Positions 39,655-48,903 of a stretch of 64,000 bases of DNA are shown in pieces. Position 1 is the stretch's first letter, and each line of letters starts with the position of its first letter. This stretch comes from CAZOOK01 sp964581385. GTDB taxonomy: Bacteria; Pseudomonadota; Gammaproteobacteria; Nevskiales; Nevskiaceae. The stretch spans positions 124,001-188,000 of the forward strand of contig CAZOOK010000002.1 in assembly GCA_964581385.1 (NCBI GenBank). Direction: 5' to 3'. A program made the position numbers and the translations under genes. The notes beneath the pieces were generated by a model. That model made no database searches. It was not told the origin of the DNA and was given only the letters and a program-made list of their open reading frames with translations.

Positions 39655-39794
39655 TCTCTGCCTCCCGGCACACTCAGTCGGAGCCGTTATTCACGCGCCC
39701 AGTTTATGCCCGAATCCGGGGCCGGGGCATAGGGAGTGACCACGAGTGCTTCATCGCGGCTACAATCCCGCGACCCTGATACCGAGAGCTTCCC

Positions 39795-41078
39795 ATGAAA
39801 AACGGCCGCAAAGTCGCGATCCTCGGCGGAATACGCATTCCATTCGCGCGCAACAACACTGCCTACGCCACGCTCAGCAACCAAGAGATGCTGACCGCGA
39901 CCCTGCAGGCACTCGTGGAAAAATTCCAGCTCCAAGACCAGCGCCTCGGCGAAGTCGCGGCTGGCGCCGTGCTCAAGTTCTCACGCGATTTCAACCTCAC
40001 GCGCGAATGCGTGCTGTCATCGGGACTGGCACCGGAAACACCAGCCTACGACGTGCAGCAAGCCTGCGGCACCAGCCTTGAAACGGCGATCCTGGTCGGC
40101 AACAAGATCGCGCTCGGACAGGTCGATGCCGGCATTGCCGCCGGTGTCGATACGGCGTCCGACGCACCAATCGGCATCAGCGAGGGACTACGTCATATCC
40201 TGCTCGAGGCCAATCGCGCCAAAACCGGCATGCAGCGTCTGAAGGCGCTGGCCAAGTTCCGCCCGAAAGACCTGATCCCTCTGATCCCCGCCGTTAACGA
40301 AGCGCGCACCGGCATGTCGATGGGCGAGCACTGCGAATTGATGGCGAAGGCATGGAAGATCGCGCGCGCAGATCAGGACCAGCTCGCCTTTGAAAGCCAC
40401 AAGAAAGCGGCGCGTGCCTACGACGAGGGCTTCTACTCGGACCTGATCGTTACCCACGCGCAATTGAGTCGCGACAACAACCTGCGCGCCGATACTACAA
40501 CCGAAAAACTCGCCAAGCTGCAACCCGCCTTCGACCGCAAGAGCGGCCAGGGCACACTGACCGCCGGCAACTCCACACCACTAACCGACGGCGCGGCTTC
40601 CGTATTGCTCGCCTCGGAGGACTGGGCGAGCGCCAGCGGACTACCGATCCAGGCCTATCTCGTCGATGCGGAAACCGCCGCCATCGACTTCACCGAGCGC
40701 GGTAAGGAAGGTCTGCTGATGGCACCAACCTACGCCGTCCCGCGCCTGCTCGCACGCAATGGCCTCACCCTGCAGGATTTCGATTTCTATGAAATCCACG
40801 AAGCATTCGCTGCGCAGGTGTTGTGCACACTCAAGGCCTGGGAAGATCCGAAATTCTGCCGCGACAAACTCGGGCTCGACCGCCCGCTCGGATCGATCGA
40901 TCGCAACAAGATGAACGTCAAGGGTGGCAGCCTCGCCCTCGGCCATCCGTTCGGAGCAACCGGCGCACGCATCGTCGGCGCGCTAGCGAAGATCATCAAA
41001 CAAAACGGCGGTGGTCGTGGCCTGATCTCCATCTGCGCAGCAGGCGGACTCGGCGTCACCGCTATCCTCGAAGGCTGA
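39795..41078 (+). CDS. Acetyl-CoA C-acyltransferase (thiolase, FadI-like)
   Basis: Thiolase (427 aa) that cleaves 3-ketoacyl-CoA in beta-oxidation or condenses acetyl-CoA units. The first catalytic cysteine is in VQQACGTSLETA. The active-site histidine regions are YEIHEAFAAQVL and LALGHPFGATGAR, and the second cysteine is in ISICAAGGLG. The length and insert pattern are closer to FadI than to PhaA. No fadJ-type partner is adjacent. Monocistronic. Confidence 0.92.
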   Translation: MKNGRKVAILGGIRIPFARNNTAYATLSNQEMLTATLQALVEKFQLQDQRLGEVAAGAVLKFSRDFNLTRECVLSSGLAPETPAYDVQQACGTSLETAILVGNKIALGQVDAGIAAGVDTASDAPIGISEGLRHILLEANRAKTGMQRLKALAKFRPKDLIPLIPAVNEARTGMSMGEHCELMAKAWKIARADQDQLAFESHKKAARAYDEGFYSDLIVTHAQLSRDNNLRADTTTEKLAKLQPAFDRKSGQGTLTAGNSTPLTDGAASVLLASEDWASASGLPIQAYLVDAETAAIDFTERGKEGLLMAPTYAVPRLLARNGLTLQDFDFYEIHEAFAAQVLCTLKAWEDPKFCRDKLGLDRPLGSIDRNKMNVKGGSLALGHPFGATGARIVGALAKIIKQNGGGRGLISICAAGGLGVTAILEG

Positions 41079-41186
41079 ACGTGTTGCCGTCACTCAGAGC
41101 GGCGCTGGCTTTGAAACAATTATGAATTCCCAAAAGCAACCAGAGCGCCATTAGATTTGGTAGAACATATGCCATGCACTTGAAAG

Positions 41187-41669
41187 TCAGTATGAGTTGT
41201 AGATCCACTTGCCACGCTCAAAGTCATAGCCATAGCTGTCCAACGGAATGAAGGTGGACGGATAAGAAAGGACCGGTTGCCCATCCCGCACCGAATACTT
41301 AAGCAGCCACCTTGCGTAGGGCCCGACTTCGTCAAAACCGGCCTGTGAGAGTGTCGACGGATATTAGCCGTTCAGTGCCTTGTACTCGATGAGTGCACGA
41401 ACGACACCGTTGGCTTCAGCACGCGCAGCATCGGCTCGATGCCCCTGTACCGTACCAATAATCACCAAAGTAGATGCCCAGATTGCCATGCGAATGGCGC
41501 GGCGCTGGCGCTCTTGCGGCCTGCGAACCATAAGCACGATGCCGACAATAAACCAGACAAACAGAATCGGCAGCAAGAATAAGACCACAAAGCCAAAGTC
41601 ACTTTGAAACGCAACAAAGAGCACGACGGCGACGAGAATTAGAGTCTTTGCGTAATCCGAAGTTTTCAT
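41187..41669 (-). pseudogene. Small membrane protein gene interrupted by one in-frame TAA
   Basis: Reading the reverse strand from the ATG at 41669 gives 101 residues with three hydrophobic helices and then ANGVVRALIEYKALNG before a TAA at 41366-41364. The same frame continues for 58 sense codons (YPSTLSQAGFDEVGPYARW to GKWIYNSY) and stops at 41187. The join reads KALNG-stop-YPSTL, matching the common pattern in which a residue such as Gln precedes YPxTL in pseudopilin-like C-terminal regions. A CAA-to-TAA change explains it. It may be a true pseudogene, a sequence error, or two usable fragments. Confidence 0.75.
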
Positions 41670-42092
41670 GTTGGTGTTCTCAGAGACTCAACGCCAAGTA
41701 AAACAGCAGCCGGTGGCCGCACCCGTCCGTTTGAACAATAGTTACAATCGACTTCTCCGTGCCAGATCAAATGTCCGCTTTGCCCATCCCTGCTCACGCG
41801 GGGCTTCCGTGGCAACAACTGTCCTGCGGATGCACAGCGAAATGGAGCCGCACGAAAGTGATCGGCTAATGACGCACTGCCGCATTTTCGTACCCGAATC
41901 CTAGCCACCTACGCATGCGGCAGTGGCGTCCCGGACATTGCAAGTGAGCTCATATGAGCCTGCAACACATTATCCATAATTGTCAGTTAGTTACGAATAT
42001 TGGAGTGATCCAAGTGCCTGAGAAATCCGGGCGATTCTTGGTAGAAATATCCGGCCGCGAACAACGGCTTTCAGACTAAAGCGCTGGCGCTC
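41670..42092. other. Gene-poor A+T-rich spacer
   Basis: About 420 bases between the interrupted gene and the deacetylase. ORFs of about 80 codons on both strands (41668-41904 forward, 41666-41908 reverse) overlap each other and have no domain or clear ribosome site. A 21-codon reading frame at 42014-42079 (GTG start) follows GGAGTGATC with proper spacing; it could be a leader peptide but is too short to call. The upstream control region of the deacetylase is expected here; I see no convincing promoter. Confidence 0.5.
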
Positions 42093-43388
42093 TTGGCCGA
42101 TATCAGTGACATCCAGCAAAGCTTCATGGCCTTACCGTGGCCTTACCGGCAATCCCTCGCAATGATCGACAGATCAAAGATAAACGATCCCTTACTTTCG
42201 ACGTCCGTCTCATTTTGGAGAATCGGACTTGTCATCCTGGATTTGCTTTGTGTAGTCGCCGACTATCGGAGTGGACCTTACCTTCCGCTCACGCTTGCCT
42301 ACGTCATGCTGACCTATTTAGCGACGACCAAAGTCGAAGCTCGATTGGGCTATTTCATCGCCATGCTATCTGCGGCCGGCCGAACTTATTCAGAAACTCA
42401 GAGCTTTCCGTCTGAAGACTATCTATTGTTTAGTCTCTGGCAATTTGCAACGAGTGCATCCGTCTACGTTCTTTTTTGCTATCTGTTGGGTCTGCATATG
42501 CCGGACCGCAACCGGAAGGAAAAAACGCCTTCCACAGAGGGTTCAACTCCCGGAATCGTTGGCGCGGCCAATGCAAACAGAGATCTCAAGATCAGTTACA
42601 CCGCGATATTCATAATCGCGGTACTCGCATGTTTTGGCGCACTCAGCCCGGTGACTTACGGAAAAGCAACTTCCGGCGAGTACAGTTTCGACGTGCCCAC
42701 CAGCAAGGTGGTGCAAAACAGCTCTCGAAAAACTCCTGTATCGCTAGACGGAGCGCCGAGCTCAAAAGTGTTGTTGCTGACCATCGACGATGGACCGAGA
42801 GATGCGCAGGTAGACCGCAAGATCCTCGATACGTTAAAAAAGCACTCAACGAAAACGATCTGGTTTGTAAACTGCAAGAACTTTGACGCCAGCGAAAATC
42901 CAGATGCGGTTCAGAACCGGGACGTGCTGATGGAGATCCTGACCGACGGTAATCTGCTCGGCAATCACGGATACCATCACCTGAATCTGAAGGTTCTCGA
43001 TCTTGCAGATCGTGATCAATTGTCAGCTGAAATCGAACAATGCAGTAATCTGATCGAAGCTACTGTGGGCAAACGCCCGCGTTATTTCAGGGCGCCGTGG
43101 GGAGATACCACACCGAACGTTCTTCAGATTGTTGCGAAGTCCGGAATGACCAATATGCCATGGAACGCTTCTTATGATTCCAATTTCGGCTTTCCCAGGC
43201 GCAGCGATTCTACCCCTAACACGAGAGTGGACCCGAAGTTACTGGAATTGAGATTAACCCAATTCATTGGTTCTCTGAAAAGCGGCGACATCATTCTGAT
43301 GCACGATAATGCACAAACCGCCGAATCGCTCGATGATTTTCTATCGCGGCTTGAAAAACTGCGCTTCCACTTCGTCGTGCCGACCTGA
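42093..43388 (+). CDS. Polysaccharide deacetylase with N-terminal membrane module
   Basis: A 431-aa protein. The C-terminal NodB domain (about 225-425) is complete: LTIDDGP holds the catalytic and metal Asp, NHGYHH the zinc histidines, RAPWG the third motif and ILMHDN the last. The N-terminus (about 38-135) has four hydrophobic helices with DLLCVVADYRSGP, like the four-helix sensor often found in diguanylate cyclases. A further helix lies at about 172-190. The substrate would be periplasmic sugars. TTG (42093) or ATG (42126, 42162) could be the start; none has a good ribosome site. A+T-richer than its neighbours. Confidence 0.85.
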   Translation: MADISDIQQSFMALPWPYRQSLAMIDRSKINDPLLSTSVSFWRIGLVILDLLCVVADYRSGPYLPLTLAYVMLTYLATTKVEARLGYFIAMLSAAGRTYSETQSFPSEDYLLFSLWQFATSASVYVLFCYLLGLHMPDRNRKEKTPSTEGSTPGIVGAANANRDLKISYTAIFIIAVLACFGALSPVTYGKATSGEYSFDVPTSKVVQNSSRKTPVSLDGAPSSKVLLLTIDDGPRDAQVDRKILDTLKKHSTKTIWFVNCKNFDASENPDAVQNRDVLMEILTDGNLLGNHGYHHLNLKVLDLADRDQLSAEIEQCSNLIEATVGKRPRYFRAPWGDTTPNVLQIVAKSGMTNMPWNASYDSNFGFPRRSDSTPNTRVDPKLLELRLTQFIGSLKSGDIILMHDNAQTAESLDDFLSRLEKLRFHFVVPT

Positions 43389-43417
43389 CCACACGATTGC
43401 GTAGCAGCCTGTTGTGC

Positions 43418-44239
43418 TCAGGATCGCCCCGGAAACGCGAGATTCGGGTACCGTGCGCGCAACCAGCGTGTTTGGAAAACACACATCGCCGCCAGGGCGA
43501 CTTCCCGCAAATACCACGCATTGACGCCACCGCCGATCGCGGCACCCACCACAGGCAGCGCGCCAGCCGACACGCTCCAGCCGAGACGACGGGCGAACTG
43601 GCGAGAGAGATTGTTGAGACTGAGCTGCGCGGCACTTTTTGCCAGCTCACGTTCAGCAGCGCGCTCGACGCCATCGCGCCAAGTGCCGAGCGCCATCGTC
43701 GCTTCCGCATCGAGCGCGGCCAGGGCGGCGCGTTTTTCGTCGATGGTATTCGCGGAAGCAATCGCGAAAATCGCCAGTGGTACTCGGCGGCTGCCACTGC
43801 AATCCTCGCCGTAGCACAAGCCGATACGATGAATGGCGCGGAAAGTCAACACCAGCAAGGTTGGCATGTCCAGTGCCATGCCGGCCGCGCCAGCGAAACC
43901 GAACAAGGTCCCTGAGCCGCCGGCGAACAGCGTCGACCGCCAACGCACGGCTGCCGCGAGCTGGTCACAGCGCTCCAGCGGACCTTGCCGTAACGCCTCG
44001 AAATCGGCGACAGCAGCCCGTTTCAGAATCGATTCACGGCCGGCAAGCCGCTCCGCCGCGCTTTGCACGAGATCAAGCGCACCACGCAGCAGCGATCCCG
44101 GCACCAGTGTTTGCATCGCGCGGCTTGCCGGTCCGGCGGCGCGCGAGAAAGTACGCGTCGCCACTGACGGTTCCTCGGCGCGCCATGCGGCGATCCGTAA
44201 CTGTTGCCTGCGCTCGTATTCGCTAGGATGGGAGTTCAT
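43418..44239 (-). CDS. EcsC family protein
   Basis: A 273-aa protein starting MNSHPSEYERRQQLRI at the ATG 44239 behind CAGGTG. FAGAAGMALDMPTLLVLTFRAIHRIGLCYG and a C-terminal ALPVVGAAIGGGVNAWYLREV are typical of EcsC-domain proteins, which are linked to ABC transporter function in Bacillus but unexplained in proteobacteria. Two amphipathic or membrane-touching stretches are visible. The reading to 44302 adds 21 unsupported residues. Confidence 0.88.
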   Translation of the reverse strand: MNSHPSEYERRQQLRIAAWRAEEPSVATRTFSRAAGPASRAMQTLVPGSLLRGALDLVQSAAERLAGRESILKRAAVADFEALRQGPLERCDQLAAAVRWRSTLFAGGSGTLFGFAGAAGMALDMPTLLVLTFRAIHRIGLCYGEDCSGSRRVPLAIFAIASANTIDEKRAALAALDAEATMALGTWRDGVERAAERELAKSAAQLSLNNLSRQFARRLGWSVSAGALPVVGAAIGGGVNAWYLREVALAAMCVFQTRWLRARYPNLAFPGRS

Positions 44240-44337
44240 CACCTGTTCAAGTCGGGAAATGGAATTGCGTCGCGAACTTGATGTCCGGACGCAACATTCC
44301 ACGATCCATCGGAGCGTTATAGCAAATGATAAAAAAG

Positions 44338-44741
<404 letters not shown>

Positions 44742-44747
44742 ATTGCT

Positions 44748-44753
44748 ATTCTA
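44748..44753 (-). promoter_or_regulatory. Likely -10 box of rnpB
   Basis: TAGAAT on the reverse strand lies six bases upstream of the P1 5' end at 44741, the right spacing for a -10 element. The -35 region is not a good match. It sits between the BtuF-like start and rnpB. Confidence 0.45.
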
Positions 44754-44782
44754 CGCACATTGCCATTTCGCCCGGTCGCCGC

Positions 44783-45553
44783 ATGCGCGTGTTTTCCCAC
44801 ACCTGTTCGAATACCGAGATCGTCTGCGCGCTCGGTTGCGCCGAGATGCTGGTCGGAATCGATACTGATTCGGATTTTCCGCCCGACGTGGTGGCGTCGT
44901 TGCCCAAGCTCGGGCGCGACCTTGATCTAGATGTCGCCGGCGCCCTCGCCTTGAAGCCCGATTTGGTGCTGACGTCGCTGACCGTCCCAGGGCATGAACG
45001 CATCGTCGCCGGATTCGAAACCGCCGGCGTACGCACGTTGATTTGCGATCCGCGCAGTCTCGACGATGTTTATGGCGATATCCGGCGCATCGCGACCGCA
45101 CTCGGCGTCGCACAGCGCGGCGAGGATCTAGTGGTCAGCATGCGCGCTGCCATGCCGCGCGTCGAAGTTCGCGAGAGCAATAAACCCAAAGTGCTGGTCG
45201 AGTGGTGGCCAAAACCGGTGATCACTCCCGCGCGGGAATCGTGGGTAACGGACATCATTGAGCTCGCCGGCGGCAGCAATCCATGGAGCACGGTCGCCGC
45301 GAAAAGCACACCACTCGAGGACGCACAGATTCTCGCGGCCGAACCGGATGCGATCGTGATGTCGTGGTGCGGCGTACGCGAGGAAAATTATCGCGCCGAT
45401 GTCGTACGGCGCAGGCCGGGCTGGTCGCGAGTTCCGGCAATCCGTAACGACGCCATCGTACCGATCACCGAAGCCTGGCTGGGCCGACCCGGACCACGGC
45501 TGGTCGAAGGCTACCGCGCGCTGCGCAAACTACTGAGTGGTCTGGCTGTTTAG
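44783..45553 (+). CDS. BtuF-like cobalamin/metal-complex binding protein, no signal peptide
   Basis: A 256-aa periplasmic-binding-protein fold (helical backbone metal receptor family). MRVFSHTCSNTEIVCALGCAEMLVGI, with VCALG in place of the usual LxxLG, and ALALKPDLVLTS, then WWPKPVITPARESWVTDIIELAGG match BtuF/FhuD-like proteins annotated as cobalamin-binding. From the ATG at 44783 there is no signal peptide, and extending upstream runs into rnpB. No permease or ATPase gene is near. It may act in the cytoplasm or be a start-truncated binding protein. Convergent with the MFS gene by a four-base overlap. Confidence 0.8.
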   Translation: MRVFSHTCSNTEIVCALGCAEMLVGIDTDSDFPPDVVASLPKLGRDLDLDVAGALALKPDLVLTSLTVPGHERIVAGFETAGVRTLICDPRSLDDVYGDIRRIATALGVAQRGEDLVVSMRAAMPRVEVRESNKPKVLVEWWPKPVITPARESWVTDIIELAGGSNPWSTVAAKSTPLEDAQILAAEPDAIVMSWCGVREENYRADVVRRRPGWSRVPAIRNDAIVPITEAWLGRPGPRLVEGYRALRKLLSGLAV

Positions 45554-46779
45554 GGCGCGCTTTTCAATTCGGTATTCTTCGCCTCGCGCCCGATCGATGC
45601 GACGAACGCCAGAGCGATACTCACCAGTCCGATCGTGCACGCCAGCGCATATGCGTAGTCATTGCCGTGCGCTTCGGCGAAGCCAGCCTGCAACGGTCCC
45701 ATTCTCGACATGACGAGATTGCCCAGTTGGTATGCAAAACCCGGCAGGATCGCGCGCACCGCCGGTGGCGACAGTTCGTTCAGGTGCGCCGGGACGATGC
45801 CCCATGCACCCTGCACCATGAACTGCATAAGGAAAGCGCCGAGCGCGAACATCAGCGGCGTTGTCGAATAGGCCCACAACGGAATCATAGGCAGCGCCAG
45901 CAACGCCGCCAGCGCGATCGCCCGCCTGCGCCCCAGCCGTTCGGAAAGTCCGCCAAAGAAAATGCCGCCGCACAGCGCACCGATGTTGTAGACGATGGCA
46001 ATGGTGCCGGTGGTGCGCGCGTCGAAACCGTGCTGCGTCTGCAGGAACGTTGGATACATATCCTGCGAGCCATGTGAGAACGCGTTGAAGCACGCCATCA
46101 GCAGCACCATGAACAGGAAGGTCGGCAAATATCCGCGAATCGCCGCCCAGCTTTCACTGGCATCGATGCGCTTTGTCTGCCGTCCGGCCTGCCAGGCCGG
46201 CGATTCGTCGACGCTGGCACGAATGTAGAGCACGAGCAACGCGGGCACCGCGCCGACGATGAACATGCCGCGCCAACCCAACGCGTCGAAGGCAAACGCG
46301 AACAGCGCCGATGCCAGCAGATAACCGATGACATAGCCTTCCTGCAGGATGCCGGAGAAAAAGCCCCGCCCCTTGGCCGGCAGCGACTCCAGCGCCAGCG
46401 CAGCACCGACGCCCCACTCGCCACCCATCGCAAAACCGAACAGCGCGCGTAAGACCAGCAGCGTCTTCAAGTTCGGCGCGAACGCCGATGCGAGTTCAAA
46501 CACTGAGTAGCTGACGATGTTCACTATCAGAATCGGACGGCGCCCATAACGCTCGGCAAGCCAGCCGAAGAACAACGCGCCTAGCGGGCGCATCGCCAAC
46601 GTGAGGAATATGCCTTCGGCGACCGATTTGACGTCGGTATGGAATTCGCCGGCGATCGACTTCAGTGCAAAAACGAAAATGAAGAAATCGAAGGCATCCA
46701 GCGCCCAGCCCGCCACGGACGCAATGAATGTGTGCCGCTGCGAACGGCTCAGCTGGCTGAAGTGCGCTCCAATGCCCAT
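45550..46779 (-). CDS. MFS transporter, sugar/carboxylate:H+ symporter type
   Basis: Twelve-helix major facilitator (409 aa). WALDAFDFFIFVFAL in helix 1 and GWLAERYGRRP in loop 2-3 place it near the NanT/lactate permease (SHS) branch. ALPAKGRGFFSGILQEGY and GLSERLGRRRAIALAALLAL are further signatures. It follows hisD by 65 bases on the same strand. The substrate is not predictable; sialic acid, lactate or other carboxylates are options. Confidence 0.88.
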   Translation of the reverse strand: MGIGAHFSQLSRSQRHTFIASVAGWALDAFDFFIFVFALKSIAGEFHTDVKSVAEGIFLTLAMRPLGALFFGWLAERYGRRPILIVNIVSYSVFELASAFAPNLKTLLVLRALFGFAMGGEWGVGAALALESLPAKGRGFFSGILQEGYVIGYLLASALFAFAFDALGWRGMFIVGAVPALLVLYIRASVDESPAWQAGRQTKRIDASESWAAIRGYLPTFLFMVLLMACFNAFSHGSQDMYPTFLQTQHGFDARTTGTIAIVYNIGALCGGIFFGGLSERLGRRRAIALAALLALPMIPLWAYSTTPLMFALGAFLMQFMVQGAWGIVPAHLNELSPPAVRAILPGFAYQLGNLVMSRMGPLQAGFAEAHGNDYAYALACTIGLVSIALAFVASIGREAKNTELKSAP

Positions 46780-46844
46780 TCAATTTCCCTTCTACAGTTT
46801 ACGGCGCAGCATCGCCGACAGGCACTGATGCCAGCGGCGCGCCG

Positions 46845-48143
46845 TCAAGTCGTGCGATCGCGCGCACTCGCCGCGTGCGCTTGCAAACCTTCGGCGTCGG
46901 CGATGCGTCCGGCAACCTGCCCCAGCGCCTGTGCGCCCTGCGGCGTGCACTCGATCAGGCTGGTGCGTTTCTGGAATTCATAGACACCGAGCGGATTGGA
47001 GAAGCGCGCGGCACGCGAGGTCGGCAGCACGTGATTCGGGCCGGCGCAATAATCGCCAAAGGCCTCCGGCGCGTAGCGACCAATGAAAACTGCGCCGGCG
47101 TGGCGCACTTTTTCAAGCAGCGCGCGCGGATCGGCGACCGACAATTCCAGATGTTCCGGCGCAATTGTGTTGGAGACCGCGACGGCTTCGTCGAGGTCGC
47201 GCACCGCAATCAGCGCCCCGCGCGATTTTAGCGAGGCGCGCACGATGTCTGCGCGCGGGAGCTCGGTGATGCGCGCGTTCATCGCCGCGAGTACGCGATC
47301 GATATAGGCAGCGTCCGGAGAGATCAGGATGGACTGCGCGTCCTCGTCATGTTCCGCCTGCGAAAACAGATCCATCGCGATCCATCGCGGATCGGTCTGA
47401 CTATCGCAGATGACGACGATTTCCGAAGGTCCGGCAATCGAATCGATGCCAACGCGCCCGAACACCAAGCGCTTGGCGGCGGCGACGTAGGCGTTGCCGG
47501 GGCCGACGATTTTGTCCACTGCCGGCACGGTCTGCGTTCCATACGCGAGCGCGGCCACCGCTTGCGCGCCACCAACGGTAAACACGCGATCGACCTGCGC
47601 CAGATAGGCGGCACCGAGCACCGCTGGATTCAGTTCGCCGCCGGGCGCAGGCACCACCATCACAATTTCACCGACGCCGGCAACCTTCGCCGGAACCGCG
47701 TTCATCAGCACGCTGGACGGATACGCCGCCTTACCGCCCGGCACATAAATGCCGACGCGATCCATCGGCGTGATGCGCTGGCCGAGCCGATTGCCATAGT
47801 CGTCGCCGAACTCGAACGGCGACAGCCGCTGGTACTGCGCGTAAACAAGGATGCGCGCGTCGGAGGCCTGCAGCGCCACCCGCAAATCTTCCGGTAGTGA
47901 ATTCCAGGCGGCTTCGAGCGCAGCTTTCGGCACTTCGAGCGCAGCAGCATCCGTGACCGATCGGCGATCGAAACGGTTGGTGTATTCGAGCAAGGCCGCG
48001 TCGCCGCGTGTGCGAATGTCCGCGACGATCGCAGCGACGCGCGCCGTAACATCTGCATCGGCTACCGGGGCACGGTCGAGCAGCTCCGCGAGGCGTGCAT
48101 CGAAATCGGCTGAACGCGCATCGAGGCGAAGAATTTCGATCAT
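46845..48143 (-). CDS. hisD: Histidinol dehydrogenase
   Basis: NAD-dependent zinc enzyme for the last two steps of histidine synthesis (432 aa). The signature GPSEIVVICDSQTDPRWIAMDLFSQAEHDEDAQ is present (its core is PSEI and QAEHD), as are VGGAQAVAALAYGT, the zinc His and YAPEAFGDYCAGPNHVLPT. The start overlaps the hisG stop by four bases. Confidence 0.97.
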   Translation of the reverse strand: MIEILRLDARSADFDARLAELLDRAPVADADVTARVAAIVADIRTRGDAALLEYTNRFDRRSVTDAAALEVPKAALEAAWNSLPEDLRVALQASDARILVYAQYQRLSPFEFGDDYGNRLGQRITPMDRVGIYVPGGKAAYPSSVLMNAVPAKVAGVGEIVMVVPAPGGELNPAVLGAAYLAQVDRVFTVGGAQAVAALAYGTQTVPAVDKIVGPGNAYVAAAKRLVFGRVGIDSIAGPSEIVVICDSQTDPRWIAMDLFSQAEHDEDAQSILISPDAAYIDRVLAAMNARITELPRADIVRASLKSRGALIAVRDLDEAVAVSNTIAPEHLELSVADPRALLEKVRHAGAVFIGRYAPEAFGDYCAGPNHVLPTSRAARFSNPLGVYEFQKRTSLIECTPQGAQALGQVAGRIADAEGLQAHAASARDRTT

Positions 48144-48805
48144 GCTGAACTGGCCTTCGCTGACTGCAGATCGACGACTGCCGCAAGCCGATCGAGCAGC
48201 GAGCGGATCGCGGCGTGCTTCATCTTCATCGCCGCCTTATTGACGACAATGCGCGCGCTCGATTCGGCGATGGTCTCGATCTCGACGAGGCCGTTGGCAC
48301 GCAGCGTGTTGCCGGTCGCGACCAGGTCGACGATCAGATCGGCCAGTCCGACCAGCGGTGCCAGTTCCATCGAGCCATAGAGCTTGATGATCTCGACCTG
48401 CTCGCCCTTTGCCGCGAAGTGACGCCGGGCAACTTCCGGATACTTGGTGGCAATGCGCAGCCGGCGCTGTGAATCGCGCTCGCCGCGCGCCAGTGGCGAA
48501 TCTTTTTTCGCGGCGACCGACAGCCGGCAGCGCGCCATGTGAAGATCCAGTGGCTCGTAGAGCGCACCGCCACCGTGCTCAAGCAGGATATCTTTGCCGG
48601 CGATGCCGAGATCGGCCGCGCCGTATGCAACGTAAGTCGGCACGTCGGTAGGGCGGATCACCAGCAGATCAACATTCGCGTCCTGTGTCGGCAGGCGCAG
48701 CAGACGTTCGGCATCGCCGATGGGCGCTATGCCAAGCTGCGTCAGCAGCGGCAGGCTGTCTTCGAGAATGCGCCCTTTCGACAGGGCCAGGGTGAGCTTG
48801 CTCAT
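48140..48805 (-). CDS. hisG: ATP phosphoribosyltransferase, short form
   Basis: First enzyme of histidine synthesis (221 aa). MSKLTLALSKGRILEDSLP starts at the ATG 48805. DVPTYVAYGAADLGIAGKD and the PRPP loop DLIVDLVATGNTLRANGL are family hallmarks. It lacks the C-terminal ACT-like regulatory domain of the long form, so it must work with a HisZ partner, which is not in the window. Only hisG and hisD of the pathway are here. Confidence 0.96.
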   Translation of the reverse strand: MSKLTLALSKGRILEDSLPLLTQLGIAPIGDAERLLRLPTQDANVDLLVIRPTDVPTYVAYGAADLGIAGKDILLEHGGGALYEPLDLHMARCRLSVAAKKDSPLARGERDSQRRLRIATKYPEVARRHFAAKGEQVEIIKLYGSMELAPLVGLADLIVDLVATGNTLRANGLVEIETIAESSARIVVNKAAMKMKHAAIRSLLDRLAAVVDLQSAKASSA

Positions 48806-48903
48806 AAGCGAGCCGACATTGAGGACATATGGGGACGAAATTGTACCCGCCCGGCACGGGCATTGCGCCAAAGCCTACGCCGTCGCAAGCTAGGAGCCGT
48901 CGA

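Noticed and set aside
41666..41908. A reverse ORF of 80 codons and an overlapping forward ORF of 78 codons in the spacer
   Set aside because: They overlap each other on opposite strands, have no clear ribosome site or domain, and are rich in Arg and Cys in a way typical of chance frames.
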